39,097 nt of DNA from Agromyces bauzanensis (lineage in GTDB: Bacteria > Actinomycetota > Actinomycetes > Actinomycetales > Microbacteriaceae). The translations under genes and the position numbers were made by a program. This document shows positions 18,558-27,183 of the stretch, in pieces. The notes under the pieces were generated by a model. That model was not told the origin of the DNA. It saw only the letters and a list, made by a program, of their open reading frames with translations, and did not search any database. Numbering within the stretch: the first letter of the stretch is position 1; each line of letters starts with the position of its first letter. The stretch lies in the NCBI RefSeq assembly GCF_014645655.1, contig NZ_BMMD01000024.1, positions 1 through 39,097 of the forward strand, in the 5' to 3' direction.

Positions 18558-18875
18558 TCACCCGCCGATGATCACGTTGATCGCGCCCGGTCCCGGCGCG
18601 ATCGGCAGGCCGTGCAGCGTGAGGTCGCCGACCCGCGCGGCCGGGAATCCGCCGATCATCACGGTCAGGCTGCCCTGCGCGATGCCGTTCGGGGCGGGCG
18701 AGGCGCACACGATGCCGCCGGGCGAGAGGTTCGCGACGGCGGCCGGCATGCCGCCGATGAGGACCGTCGGAACGGCCGCCGCCGGCGTGATGGGCCCGCC
18801 GGCGTGCGGCGTGACGCCGTCGACGAGTGCGCAGAGCGCCACGTCGCCGACTCGGAGCGCGGGACCGGTGGGCAT
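18558..18875 (-). CDS. PAAR-domain spike-tip protein of the CIS
   Basis: A 105-residue protein made entirely of a PAAR-type repeat fold. It has glycine/proline-rich hairpins such as VPTVLIGGMPAAVANLS and LTVMIGGFPAARVGDL, ending INVIIGG. PAAR proteins cap the VgrG spike of contractile machines and sharpen the tip; they can also carry effectors, but this one has no extension. It is encoded divergently from the regulator and the rest of the core. It should sit on the VgrG-like protein encoded at 31.2 kb. The ATG at 18875 has no strong ribosome site; a GTG two codons upstream is possible. Confidence 0.9.
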   Translation of the reverse strand: MPTGPALRVGDVALCALVDGVTPHAGGPITPAAAVPTVLIGGMPAAVANLSPGGIVCASPAPNGIAQGSLTVMIGGFPAARVGDLTLHGLPIAPGPGAINVIIGG

Positions 18876-19043
18876 GCGCACACCGTAGGGCGCGGATGCC
18901 CCGGCGGCCCGTCCGGCCGGGCGGCCGACCGCGCAAGGTCGTTGCCTGTTGAGGGTGCGTTGAGTGCACGAAGAGCGCCCCGCGGCAGACTGTGCACATC
19001 CCTCCCTGCGGAAGTCCGTCCACATCGCCATCAGGAGGATGCC

Positions 19044-19667
19044 ATGTCCCGCACCACCGTCCGCGTCTTCGCGCGTGACCCCATCTCGGAGGCCGGCGTC
19101 TCGAGCGCGTTGCGCCCGCGCCCCGAGGTCCGCGTCGTCGGGCCCGACGAGGACGAGCCGCCCGACGTCGTGCTCGTGATCGTCGACACCGTCGACGAGG
19201 AGGCGCTCAACACGCTCCGATTCGTCCGCCGCAACGGCGAGGCCAGGGTCATCCTGATCGCCTCGCACCTCGACGACCAGGACCTCGTGCGCGCCGTCGA
19301 GAGCGGCGTGGTCGGCCTGGTCAGGCGGGCGGATGCCACGACCGACCGTCTGCTCTCGGTGATCGCCGCCGCGGCGGCGGGCGAGGGCACCGTTCCGCCC
19401 GACCTGCTGGGCCGGCTGCTCGATCAGGTCGGCCGGCTGCAGCGCACCGTGCTCGACCCGCGGGGGATCACCTTCACCGGGCTCGCCTCCCGTGAGATCG
19501 AGGTGCTGAGGCTCGTGGCCGAGGGCTGGGACACCGCGCAGATCGCCGCGAAGCTCTCGTACTCGGAGCGCACCGTGAAGAACGTGCTGCACGACGTGAC
19601 CACGCGACTGCAGCTGCGCAATCGCTCGCACGCGGTCGCGTACGCCATGCGCGAGGGGCTCATCTGA
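19044..19667 (+). CDS. LuxR/NarL-type regulator with degenerate receiver domain
   Basis: A 207-residue protein with an excellent ribosome site (AGGAGG, 7 bases before ATG). Residues 1-110 resemble a response-regulator receiver. Residues 145-207 are a LuxR helix-turn-helix (LASREIEVLRLVAEGWDTAQIAAKLSYSERTVKNVLHDV). The receiver looks degenerate: only one acidic residue (D12) is at the first acidic site and the conserved lysine is replaced by arginine (GLVRRAD, R94/R95); D48 may be the phosphoacceptor. No histidine kinase gene is adjacent. The position between the divergent PAAR gene and the CIS operon makes it a probable local regulator of the locus. Confidence 0.9.
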   Translation: MSRTTVRVFARDPISEAGVSSALRPRPEVRVVGPDEDEPPDVVLVIVDTVDEEALNTLRFVRRNGEARVILIASHLDDQDLVRAVESGVVGLVRRADATTDRLLSVIAAAAAGEGTVPPDLLGRLLDQVGRLQRTVLDPRGITFTGLASREIEVLRLVAEGWDTAQIAAKLSYSERTVKNVLHDVTTRLQLRNRSHAVAYAMREGLI

Positions 19668-19808
19668 CCGGATGCCGCGGCGGCTGCCCGAGGAGGAACC
19701 CACGGCTGCCCGCACGGATGCCCCGGACCGGGGGTTCGATCGCCACCCCGCGTTCCACACTGAACGCGTGACGAGAGCCCATCGTGACGACGGCATCGGG
19801 AGGGGCGG

Positions 19809-20474
19809 ATGATCGGCGAGATCGACGACGCCATCCGCGCGCTCGTCAAGGCGTCCGACGGCATCGCCGCCGACATCGACATCGCACTCGACGCGCCCAC
19901 GAAGGACTGGGCGGCGCGGCGCAATGCGCCGACGGTCGACCTCTTCCTCTACGACATCCGTGAGGACACCCGGCGCCGCGAGTACGGGTTCTCCGAGCAC
20001 CGCGACGAGCGCGGCATCATCGTCGAGCGCACGCCGGCGCCGCGCTACTTCAAGCTCTCGTACCTGGTGACCGCGTGGACGCAACGGCCCGATGACGAGC
20101 ACCGGCTGCTCGATGCGCTCCTGAGGTGCTTCCTGCGATACGACGCGATCCCCGACTCGTTCGTCATCGCCACGCTCGCCGAGACGGGACTGCCGTGCTC
20201 CATCAGCGTGGCGCTGCCGCCGCCCGAGGACCGCGCGTTCGCCGACGTGTGGTCGTCGCTCGGCGGCGAGTTGAAGCCGTCCCTCGACCTGGTGATCACG
20301 GCCCCGGTGGCGAGGGGGCTCACGTATGCGGCCGGCCCGCCGGTCACCGCAGGGGTCGAGGCGCAGTTCAGCGCCGAGGGCCTCGGCATCGACGAGCACG
20401 TGGTGCGCGCGGCATCCGCTGCAGCATCGGCGCTCGCGCCGCCGGACGCCGAACCGCCGGAGGCCCTGAGATGA
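19809..20474 (+). CDS. DUF4255 tail-terminator/cap protein of the CIS (Pvc16-like)
   Basis: A 221-residue protein with the DUF4255 pattern: MIGEIDDAIRALV at the start, then VDLFLYDIRED and PRYFKLSYLVTAWT, ending in a variable alanine-rich tail. DUF4255 proteins cap the distal end of the sheath-tube assembly in phage-tail-like injection systems. The ATG follows GGGAGGGG. The stop overlaps the start of the AAA+ ATPase gene (ATGA). It opens the plus-strand structural cluster. Confidence 0.9.
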   Translation: MIGEIDDAIRALVKASDGIAADIDIALDAPTKDWAARRNAPTVDLFLYDIREDTRRREYGFSEHRDERGIIVERTPAPRYFKLSYLVTAWTQRPDDEHRLLDALLRCFLRYDAIPDSFVIATLAETGLPCSISVALPPPEDRAFADVWSSLGGELKPSLDLVITAPVARGLTYAAGPPVTAGVEAQFSAEGLGIDEHVVRAASAAASALAPPDAEPPEALR

Positions 20475-22522
20475 TCGACGACCCCAGCATCGTGCACCTG
20501 CTGGGGCGGGTCGGGGCGATCGAGGATCGCATCCGCCGGCTCGTCGCGGCTCGGCGTGCGGTCGATCCGCAGCCCGACGACCCGTTCCGCGGCCTCTACC
20601 TCAGCGATGAGATGGTGGACCGGCTGCTCGCCGGGGTGCCGGGCGTTCCCGACTGGTCGGATGCCTCCGCACGGCTCGCCGAGACGGAGCAGGGCGCCGA
20701 CATGGCGGAGGCCGCGGGGCATCCGCTTCGCCTCCGCCGTCTGGCCGCCGCGTTCGGCCTCGCCCCCATCGACGTGGACCTGCTCGTGATCGCGCTCGCC
20801 GCCGACCTCGACCCGCGCTTCGAGCGGTTCTTCGGCTACCTCAACGACGACGTCGGGCGTCGGCGCCCCTCGGTATCCGTCGCCCTCGACCTCTGCGGCG
20901 TTCCGCTGACCTCCGCAGCCGACCGGGCGCGGCTCATCTCGGGGCCGCTGGTGGCGGGCGGGCTCGTCATCGTCGAGGACGAGGACCGCCCGCTCCCCGG
21001 GCGCGCGGTGCGCGTGCCCGACCGCATCGTCGGCCACCTGCTCGGCGACGACACGGCCGATCGGGCGCTCGACGGGGTGCTTCGGGAGCCGTCCACGGTG
21101 GAGTGGGGCGATGCCGGCCGGGTGCGGCACGCGCTCGCGGCGGGCATCCGGCTCATCTACCTCCGGGAATCGGCCACGGGCTCGGGTGAGGCCGTGGCCG
21201 TCCGCGGTATCCGCGCGCATGGCTTCGGTGCCGTGCAGCTCGACCTCGCCCGGCTCGGTGCCGGCCACGACGCGATCGCCCTCGCACGGCTCGCCGTCCG
21301 CGAGGCGCGGTTGCGCGGCTTCGGGCTGATCGCGTCGCCGGTGACGGGCGACACGTCCGCTGCGCTCGTCGAGACGCTCGCGGACTCGCCGCAGCCGACC
21401 GTCTTCGTCGGCGATGCGACATGGGAGCCCGACTGGTTCCGGGAGCTGCCGGCGATGGCCGACATCGAACCGACCACGACGCAGGAGCGAGCGCAGCTGT
21501 GGCGACGCTCGCTCGGCCCGGCGGCCGACGGACTTGACGTCGCCGAGGCGACGGGGCCGTTCCGCCTCCGGCCCGAGCAGGTGCAGCGCGCGGCCGCGAC
21601 CGCCCGCACGCAGGCGGCGCTGTCGGCGACGGGGGTCGTCACCGCCGAGCACCTCGCGGCGGGCGCCCGCGCCGAGAACGCCTCGGCGCTCGACCGGCTG
21701 GCCCGACGGGTGTCGCCGCGGGTCGGCTGGGACGACCTCGTGCTGCCGCCCGGACCGCTGGACGCGCTGCACGAGATCGAGCTCCGGGCGCGGCACCGCG
21801 AGCAGGTGCTCGGCGACTGGGGCATGCGCCCTGGCGGCGGGCGCGGGCACGGGGTGGTCGCGCTGTTCGCCGGAGACTCGGGCACGGGCAAGACCATGTC
21901 GGCCGAGGTCGTGGCAGGCGGACTGGGACTGGACCTCTACGTCGTCGACCTGTCGACAGTGGTCGACAAGTATATCGGCGAGACCGAGAAGAACCTCGAG
22001 CGCATCTTCCGAGCGGCGGCCGGCACGAACGCGGTGCTCCTCTTCGACGAAGCCGACGCGGTCTTCGGCAAGCGCAGCGACGTCAAGGACTCGCACGACC
22101 GCTACGCGAACGTCGAGAGCGCCTACCTGCTGCAGCGCATGGAGACGTTCGACGGGCTCGCGATCCTCGCCACGAACCTGCGTGCCAACATCGACGAGGC
22201 GTTCACCCGTCGCCTCGATGTCATCGTCGACTTCCCGATGCCGGATGCGGCGCAGCGCACGCGCCTCTGGGACCGCAGCCTCGGCCGCCACCTCAGGCGA
22301 GCCGATGACATCGACCTCGAGTTCCTCGGCCGCTCGTTCGAGCTCGCGGGCGGCGGCATCCGCTCGGCCGCGGTCACCGCCGCCTACCTCGCCGCCGCCG
22401 ACCGGGGCACCGTGCTCATGCGGCACTGCGTGGTCGCCGTGCACCGCGAGTACCGCAAGCTCGGCCGCCTGCTCGTGGAGAGCGAGTTCGGGCGGTTCTG
22501 GCCCGAGGTGGTGGGCGGATGA
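20471..22522 (+). CDS. AAA+ ATPase of the CIS (Pvc15-like)
   Basis: A 683-residue protein. The C-terminal AAA+ module has Walker A GDSGTGKT at 468-475, Walker B LLFDEADA at 523-530, sensor-1 ATN at 567-569 and arginine-finger residues RR at 580-581. The ~430-residue N-terminal region (with YLNDDVGRRRPSVSVALDL) is typical of the ATPases encoded in eCIS loci. These are thought to act in assembly, disassembly or cargo handling in the cytoplasm. The start overlaps the DUF4255 stop, so the two are translationally coupled. It is about the usual length for the family. Confidence 0.93.
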   Translation: MIDDPSIVHLLGRVGAIEDRIRRLVAARRAVDPQPDDPFRGLYLSDEMVDRLLAGVPGVPDWSDASARLAETEQGADMAEAAGHPLRLRRLAAAFGLAPIDVDLLVIALAADLDPRFERFFGYLNDDVGRRRPSVSVALDLCGVPLTSAADRARLISGPLVAGGLVIVEDEDRPLPGRAVRVPDRIVGHLLGDDTADRALDGVLREPSTVEWGDAGRVRHALAAGIRLIYLRESATGSGEAVAVRGIRAHGFGAVQLDLARLGAGHDAIALARLAVREARLRGFGLIASPVTGDTSAALVETLADSPQPTVFVGDATWEPDWFRELPAMADIEPTTTQERAQLWRRSLGPAADGLDVAEATGPFRLRPEQVQRAAATARTQAALSATGVVTAEHLAAGARAENASALDRLARRVSPRVGWDDLVLPPGPLDALHEIELRARHREQVLGDWGMRPGGGRGHGVVALFAGDSGTGKTMSAEVVAGGLGLDLYVVDLSTVVDKYIGETEKNLERIFRAAAGTNAVLLFDEADAVFGKRSDVKDSHDRYANVESAYLLQRMETFDGLAILATNLRANIDEAFTRRLDVIVDFPMPDAAQRTRLWDRSLGRHLRRADDIDLEFLGRSFELAGGGIRSAAVTAAYLAAADRGTVLMRHCVVAVHREYRKLGRLLVESEFGRFWPEVVGG

Positions 22523-22639
22523 AGGCAGGCGGCAGGTCGGTTGCCCGAAGGCGCACGACTCGATGCCCGAACGGGCAGAGCCCCGCCGGTCGTGCCGTCG
22601 ACGCGGTGCAATGGAATCGGTCGATCCCGGAGGTGGACC

Positions 22640-23314
22640 ATGCACGCACATGAGTGGGGCGGCGTCGACGTCGAGGTCGCGCGCCGGGGAACCGAGGCCG
22701 CGCGCGAGCGGGAGGGCGGCCTGCACGGCCTCGCCGAGCGACGGCCCGACGTGCTCGGCAGCGCCGCGCTGTTGCGGCTGCAGCGCGAGGCGGGCAACGG
22801 TGCGGTGAGCGACCTCGTCGAGGAGCAGCGCTCGCCCGTCCTCGACGTCGTCTCGTCGGGCGGGTCGGCGCTCGAGCCAGCGGTGCGCACCGACATGGAG
22901 TCGAGACTCGGTCACGACTTCGGCGACGTCCGCGTGCACACGGATGCCTCGGCGCACGACTCGGCTCGATCGGTCGGCGCGCACGCTTACACGGTCGGCA
23001 CCAACGTGGTCTTCCAGCGCGACGCGTACGATCCCGGGTCGCTCGCCGGACGCACGACGCTCGCGCACGAGCTCACCCACGTCGTGCAGCAGCGGTCTGG
23101 TCCCGTCGACGGCACGCCGACCGGCGGCGGCGTGAGTGTCAGCGATCCCGGGGACCGGTTCGAGCGGGCCGCTGCCGACACCGCGATGCGCACGATGGGC
23201 GAGCCGGCGCCGTTGCAGCGGCAGGAAGAGGAACCCGAGGAGGAGGAATCCGTGCAGGGCTCATTCGTGCAGCGCCAGGAGGTGGCCGAAGAGGAGGAGG
23301 AGACTCCGCTGTGA
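22640..23314 (+). CDS. DUF4157 eCIS-core protein with HEXXH motif
   Basis: A 224-residue protein from the ATG at 22640 (ribosome site GGAGGTGG). Residues 42-62 carry LLRLQREAGNGAVSDLVEEQ, the short AGN motif seen near the start of many eCIS-linked proteins. DUF4157 follows (about 70-155): LEPAVRTDMESRLGHDFGDV, RVHTD, AYTVGTNVVF and the zinc-protease-like HELTH at 143-147. The C-terminal ~35 residues are extremely acidic and include PLQRQ (191-195) and FVQRQ (209-213). DUF4157 is a marker of eCIS cargo, often fused to toxin domains; here it stands alone. It may be a cargo adaptor or self-processing protease; which is unknown. Confidence 0.88.
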   Translation: MHAHEWGGVDVEVARRGTEAAREREGGLHGLAERRPDVLGSAALLRLQREAGNGAVSDLVEEQRSPVLDVVSSGGSALEPAVRTDMESRLGHDFGDVRVHTDASAHDSARSVGAHAYTVGTNVVFQRDAYDPGSLAGRTTLAHELTHVVQQRSGPVDGTPTGGGVSVSDPGDRFERAAADTAMRTMGEPAPLQRQEEEPEEEESVQGSFVQRQEVAEEEEETPL

Positions 23315-23366
23315 CATTGTCCGGGAGGCAGACGCCCCGCAACGTCGCCGCACGGGAGCCGTGGCG

Positions 23367-24869
23367 GTGACGCGAACTCCGACCACCATCGTGGATGCAA
23401 ACCGTGACCACGGTCGTGCCGACGGGACGCGAGCGGTCGTCGCGCTTTCGGCGACTGGGCCGGCGCTGCCGTCGCCGTCGCCGTCGCATGAGCACGTCGT
23501 TGCCGACGAAGCCGGCGGCGCGTTGGTTCGTGAGATCTCCCGCGCGGCGGGGAATCGGGCCGCGGCCGCCTGGGTGCAGCGACAGGAGCGGCCGGGTGTC
23601 GGGCAACCGGACGAAGACCTCGGCAAGGCTCGCGAGAGCGGACGCTGGACCGACGTGGCGAAGATCCTGAACGGAATGCCCGACGCGCAGCTCCGTGACC
23701 GGGTTGCGCCGGGCGTGCTGCCGCCTGCCGAGCGCGACCGACTGCGTGCCGCGATTCCGGACTGGGCACATCGAGTGCGCGGTGCCGTGTTGACGCTCGA
23801 TTACAACGAGGCCGTTGCCGCGAGGGACTGGCAGAAGGCCGCCGTGACCGTGAACGGGTTCGACGACGCCGGTATCAGGGATCGGATGGCCGCGCTCGAT
23901 CCGGCGGTGGTGACGGACTTCTACAACGGTGCGGCGGCGGCGATGTCGGGGGTGAGTCTGACCCGCGTGTTGAACGGTCTGCGTGACCGATACCAGCAGA
24001 CGACGAGCGAGCCCCTGGGAACACGGACCATGACCGTCGTGTCGATGATGCGAGCGGCTGGGGTCGACGCTTCGGTCGCCCTCTCCTATGTGCGACTCAA
24101 GCTCGGGATCGTTCCCGCTTCCGCCGGCGAGAAGGAGAACCAGAGTGTCGAGGACGTTGCGCAGGATCTGAGCCGTGCGCTCTCGGCCGTGATGACCCAG
24201 CCGCCTCAACTCCTCGCCGGGAACCTGGCTCACTCCCTCATCGGCGGCGTCTACGTCGCGGCGAACGCACCGTGGGCCTTCTACGATCTTCCGGTTCTGG
24301 CGTACGCGGCGCAGCTCGCGAACAGGTTCAAGGCGACCGGCACGACCAAAGATCTGCTCATGAACCTCGACATGCGCCCCGACATCGTCGACCTGGCCAG
24401 GCTCGAGGTCTACGAGATCAAGCCGGCGTCATCCCGGGCGCTCGCGGTCGCCGAGATGCGCGAGTACATCGACCTCATGGACGGCATCCTGAAGCAGTCG
24501 GTGTTCAGGCCCGGGAACCGGTGGAATCCGGGTGCGACCGGGGCGCTGCCCTTCACGGACCAGGGCAAGGACGGCGTGCTCGTCTGGGGCTGCCCGGTGC
24601 CGGGCGCGATCCTGTACCGCTTCCTGCCGAAGGAGGAGGAACCGAGCGCCCAACGCGCGCGGCAGGCACTGCATGAGCCCGAATCAGAGTACGAGGCGAG
24701 CGTCGCCGCTGCCGCCGCCGTCGCGGTTCCGCTCGTGATCGTCGGTGCAGGGGCGCTCGCGGCGCTCGCCGAGTACGAGGCTCTCATGACGATGCTCGGC
24801 ACCGCGCTCCGGTTCGCCGGCCAGGCGTTGCCCCGAGTCGCGGGCGCGGCGGCCGCGGGGGCGAGATGA
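23367..24869 (+). CDS. Probable CIS effector with PD-(D/E)XK-like motif
   Basis: A 500-residue protein from the GTG at 23367 (GGGAG 8 bases upstream). Residues 52-73 (ALVREISRAAGNRAAAAWVQ then RQ) match the AGN/VQR motif of the neighbouring DUF4157 protein. Two related helical units follow: GRWTDVAKILNGMPDAQLRD (92-111) and RDWQKAAVTVNGFDDAGIRD (153-172). The C-terminal half contains MRPDIVDLARLEVYEIKP (336-353), in which PD338-339, E350 and K352 form a PD-(D/E)XK-like arrangement followed by a helix. A hydrophobic stretch spans about 444-468. The gene lies between the DUF4157 gene and the sheath gene. I infer a nuclease effector loaded by its N-terminus; a membrane-active toxin is the alternative. 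Confidence 0.7.
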   Translation: MTRTPTTIVDANRDHGRADGTRAVVALSATGPALPSPSPSHEHVVADEAGGALVREISRAAGNRAAAAWVQRQERPGVGQPDEDLGKARESGRWTDVAKILNGMPDAQLRDRVAPGVLPPAERDRLRAAIPDWAHRVRGAVLTLDYNEAVAARDWQKAAVTVNGFDDAGIRDRMAALDPAVVTDFYNGAAAAMSGVSLTRVLNGLRDRYQQTTSEPLGTRTMTVVSMMRAAGVDASVALSYVRLKLGIVPASAGEKENQSVEDVAQDLSRALSAVMTQPPQLLAGNLAHSLIGGVYVAANAPWAFYDLPVLAYAAQLANRFKATGTTKDLLMNLDMRPDIVDLARLEVYEIKPASSRALAVAEMREYIDLMDGILKQSVFRPGNRWNPGATGALPFTDQGKDGVLVWGCPVPGAILYRFLPKEEEPSAQRARQALHEPESEYEASVAAAAAVAVPLVIVGAGALAALAEYEALMTMLGTALRFAGQALPRVAGAAAAGAR

Positions 24870-24947
24870 GCCGACCCCTTCAGCCGGCTGTGCCCGCGTC
24901 GCCGTCCGGTCTGCGAGCCCGCGGCCAGGTGAGCGCGGCCTTCTCGA

Positions 24948-25012
24948 GTCGAAGGACGAAACGCGCGACACGCCGCCGACACGCCGGCCGTGTCCCGCGG
25001 TCGTCCTTCGAC
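24948..25012. promoter_or_regulatory. 12-bp perfect inverted repeat upstream of the sheath operon
   Basis: GTCGAAGGACGA (24948-24959) and TCGTCCTTCGAC (25001-25012) are exact reverse complements separated by 41 bases. They lie in the 280-bp gap between the effector gene and the sheath gene, the largest gap within the plus-strand CIS cluster. This could be a regulator-binding pair or a transcript hairpin controlling the very highly needed sheath and tube genes. I see no clear promoter elsewhere in the gap. Confidence 0.45.
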
Positions 25013-25149
25013 CCGTGAATCACGCCACCACCGCCCGCCCCTGCCCGATCGCGCAGCCACGGCTACCCACCCGCACGCACCGAAAGACTGCCCGCCGCGG
25101 CATCCGCTCACCGACGCTGGAGAGACGTGATCCAGCGAAGGAGTCCGGG

Positions 25150-26709
25150 ATGCCCACCTACCTTTCACCCGGTGTGTACGTGCAGGAGATCGACGCCGGA
25201 ACCCGGCCGATCGAGGGCGTCGGCACCGCGGTCGCCGCATTCATCGGCATCGCGCCGAAGGGGCCCGAGAACCAGCCGACGCTCGTGTCGAACTGGACCC
25301 AGTACGTCGAGAAGTTCGGCGGACTGTACGAGGGCGCCTACCTGGCCTACGCCGTCTACGGGTACTTCCTGAACGGCGGCGGCAACTGCTATGTCGTGCG
25401 AATCGGCACCGCGGCGGCCACCAGGCGGGGTGGCAAGCGCGAGCCGAAGCAGCTGGCTGCCGGCCCGCAGACCGCGCAGATCGGCAACTACGTGTTCACG
25501 GCGAAGAACGCCTCGCCGAGCGCGAAGCCGATCAAGGTCGAGATCAGCGAACCCGACGCGGAGTCGCCCGAGGAGGGCGCCTTCAAGATCGCGGTCAGGG
25601 TCGAGGGACGTTCGCCCGAGGTCTACGACAACGTCTCGGCCAAGCCCGACAGCCCGCAGTTCGTGCTGACGAAGCTCGCCGAGTCGAAGCTCGTGACGGT
25701 CGAGGAGGCCGACCCGGCATCCTCGGGGTTGAAGCCCAAGATCGGGACGTTCGACCTCGCCGTGCCCGAGCCCGAGGAGCAGCCCATCGTGCTCGACGAC
25801 ATCGGCGCGGAGAACTACATCGGCGACTCCGCCGACCGCACCGGCTTCAGCGGCCTCGAGGAGGTCGAAGAGGTGACCATGGTCGCCGTGCCCGATCTCA
25901 TGGCGGCCTTCGAACAGGGCGCGATCGAGCTCGAGACGGTGAAGGCCGTGCAGCAGGCGGTCATCGACCACTGCGCGCTCATGGGCGACCGCATGGCCGT
26001 GCTCGACGCGCCACCCCAGCTCTCCGCACAGGAGGCGGTGGACTGGCGGCGGCTCGGCGCCGGGTACGACTCGAAGTTCGCGGCCCTCTACTACCCGTGG
26101 ATCAAGGTGCTCGACCCGGTGTCGGGCACGAACCGGTTCATCCCGCCGTCGGGGCACATCGCCGGCGTGTGGGCGCGCAACGACAACGAGCGCGGAGTGC
26201 ACAAGGCGCCCGCGAACGAGATCGTGCGTGGCGCCATCGCGCCGCAGACGCAGCTCACCCGCACCGAGCAGGAGCTGCTCAACCCGATCGGCGTCAACGC
26301 CATCCGGAGCTTCCCGGGGCGCGGGGTGCGCGTGTGGGGGGCCCGGACGCTCTCGAGCGACCCGGCGTGGCGCTACATCAACATCCGCCGGCTCTTCAAC
26401 TACCTCGAGAAGTCGATCCTGAACGCGACGCAGTTCGCGGTCTTCGAGCCCAACGACCCCGCGCTGTGGGGCAAGCTCAGCAGGTCGATCTCGAGCTTCC
26501 TGATCGGCGAATGGCGCAAGGGCGCCCTGTTCGGGCGCACGCCCGACGAGGCCTTCTACGTGAAGTGCGACGAGGAGACGAACCCCGCCGACGTGATCGA
26601 CTCGGGCCAGGTGGTCTGCCAGATCGGCGTCGCGCCGGTGAAGCCGGCCGAGTTCGTGGTGTTCCAGCTCTCGCAGTTCTCGGGCGGCACGAGCCTCGTC
26701 ACCGAATGA
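25150..26709 (+). CDS. Contractile tail sheath protein of the CIS
   Basis: A 519-residue sheath protein. It begins MPTYLSPGVYVQEIDAGTRP, the hallmark of phage-sheath and Pvc2/3/4-type proteins. The C-terminal domain contains VRVWGARTL, WRYINIRRLFNYLEKSI and a final segment with VVFQLSQFSGGTSLVTE, which forms the inter-subunit handshake in known sheaths. A ~200-residue inserted domain lies in the middle (about 90-270). Only one sheath gene is present, unlike Photorhabdus PVC, which has three. Ribosome site GAAGGAG precedes the ATG. It wraps the inner tube and contracts on firing. Confidence 0.96.
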   Translation: MPTYLSPGVYVQEIDAGTRPIEGVGTAVAAFIGIAPKGPENQPTLVSNWTQYVEKFGGLYEGAYLAYAVYGYFLNGGGNCYVVRIGTAAATRRGGKREPKQLAAGPQTAQIGNYVFTAKNASPSAKPIKVEISEPDAESPEEGAFKIAVRVEGRSPEVYDNVSAKPDSPQFVLTKLAESKLVTVEEADPASSGLKPKIGTFDLAVPEPEEQPIVLDDIGAENYIGDSADRTGFSGLEEVEEVTMVAVPDLMAAFEQGAIELETVKAVQQAVIDHCALMGDRMAVLDAPPQLSAQEAVDWRRLGAGYDSKFAALYYPWIKVLDPVSGTNRFIPPSGHIAGVWARNDNERGVHKAPANEIVRGAIAPQTQLTRTEQELLNPIGVNAIRSFPGRGVRVWGARTLSSDPAWRYINIRRLFNYLEKSILNATQFAVFEPNDPALWGKLSRSISSFLIGEWRKGALFGRTPDEAFYVKCDEETNPADVIDSGQVVCQIGVAPVKPAEFVVFQLSQFSGGTSLVTE

Positions 26710-26736
26710 TCCAATCCACGAGAACAGGAGCTTGAC

Positions 26737-27183
26737 ATGGCACTCGCAGATGCCTTCGATTCCTCACCGGCATACGCGTTCAAGGTCACCATCGACGGCA
26801 TCGAGATCCCGAAGGTCACCGAGGTCTCGGGCCTGAAGAACGAGGTCGACAAGATCGAGCTGAAACAGCAGCTCGCCGACGGCAAGTACGTCGCCAGGCA
26901 GCTCATCGGGCGCGCCAAGACGGGCGAGTTCACCGTGACGCGCGGACTCACCGACTCGAAGACCGTCACCGACTGGCTCAAGGTCGTGATGAAGGGGGAT
27001 GTCGCGGGCGCCCGCAAGAACGCCTCGGTCGAGCTCCTCGACTACGAGGGCGGCACCATCAAGAAGTACGAGTTCCGCAACTGCTGGGTGCGCTCGGTCG
27101 AGATCAACTCGCTGAAGGCAGGGGCCACCGAGCAGGCGACCGAGAAGTTCACGGTCTGCTTCGACGAGTCCGAGGTCACCTGA
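26737..27183 (+). CDS. Inner tube protein 1 of the CIS (gp19-like)
   Basis: A 148-residue protein of the T4 gp19/Hcp-like tube family. It has FKVTIDGIEIPKVTEVSGLK near the start and YEFRNCWVRSVEINSLKAG with TEKFTVCFD at the end. It polymerises as hexamer rings that form the cargo-bearing tube inside the sheath. The gene follows the sheath gene by 27 bp with an ACAGGAG ribosome site. Its stop overlaps the next start by one base. Confidence 0.95.
   Translation: MALADAFDSSPAYAFKVTIDGIEIPKVTEVSGLKNEVDKIELKQQLADGKYVARQLIGRAKTGEFTVTRGLTDSKTVTDWLKVVMKGDVAGARKNASVELLDYEGGTIKKYEFRNCWVRSVEINSLKAGATEQATEKFTVCFDESEVT

Noticed and set aside
20045..23080. 1011-residue open frame on the minus strand opposite the CIS cap, ATPase and DUF4157 genes
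   Set aside because: It is antisense to well-recognised genes, is rich in R/H/E/V/D repeats typical of GC-rich shadow frames, and has no recognisable domain.
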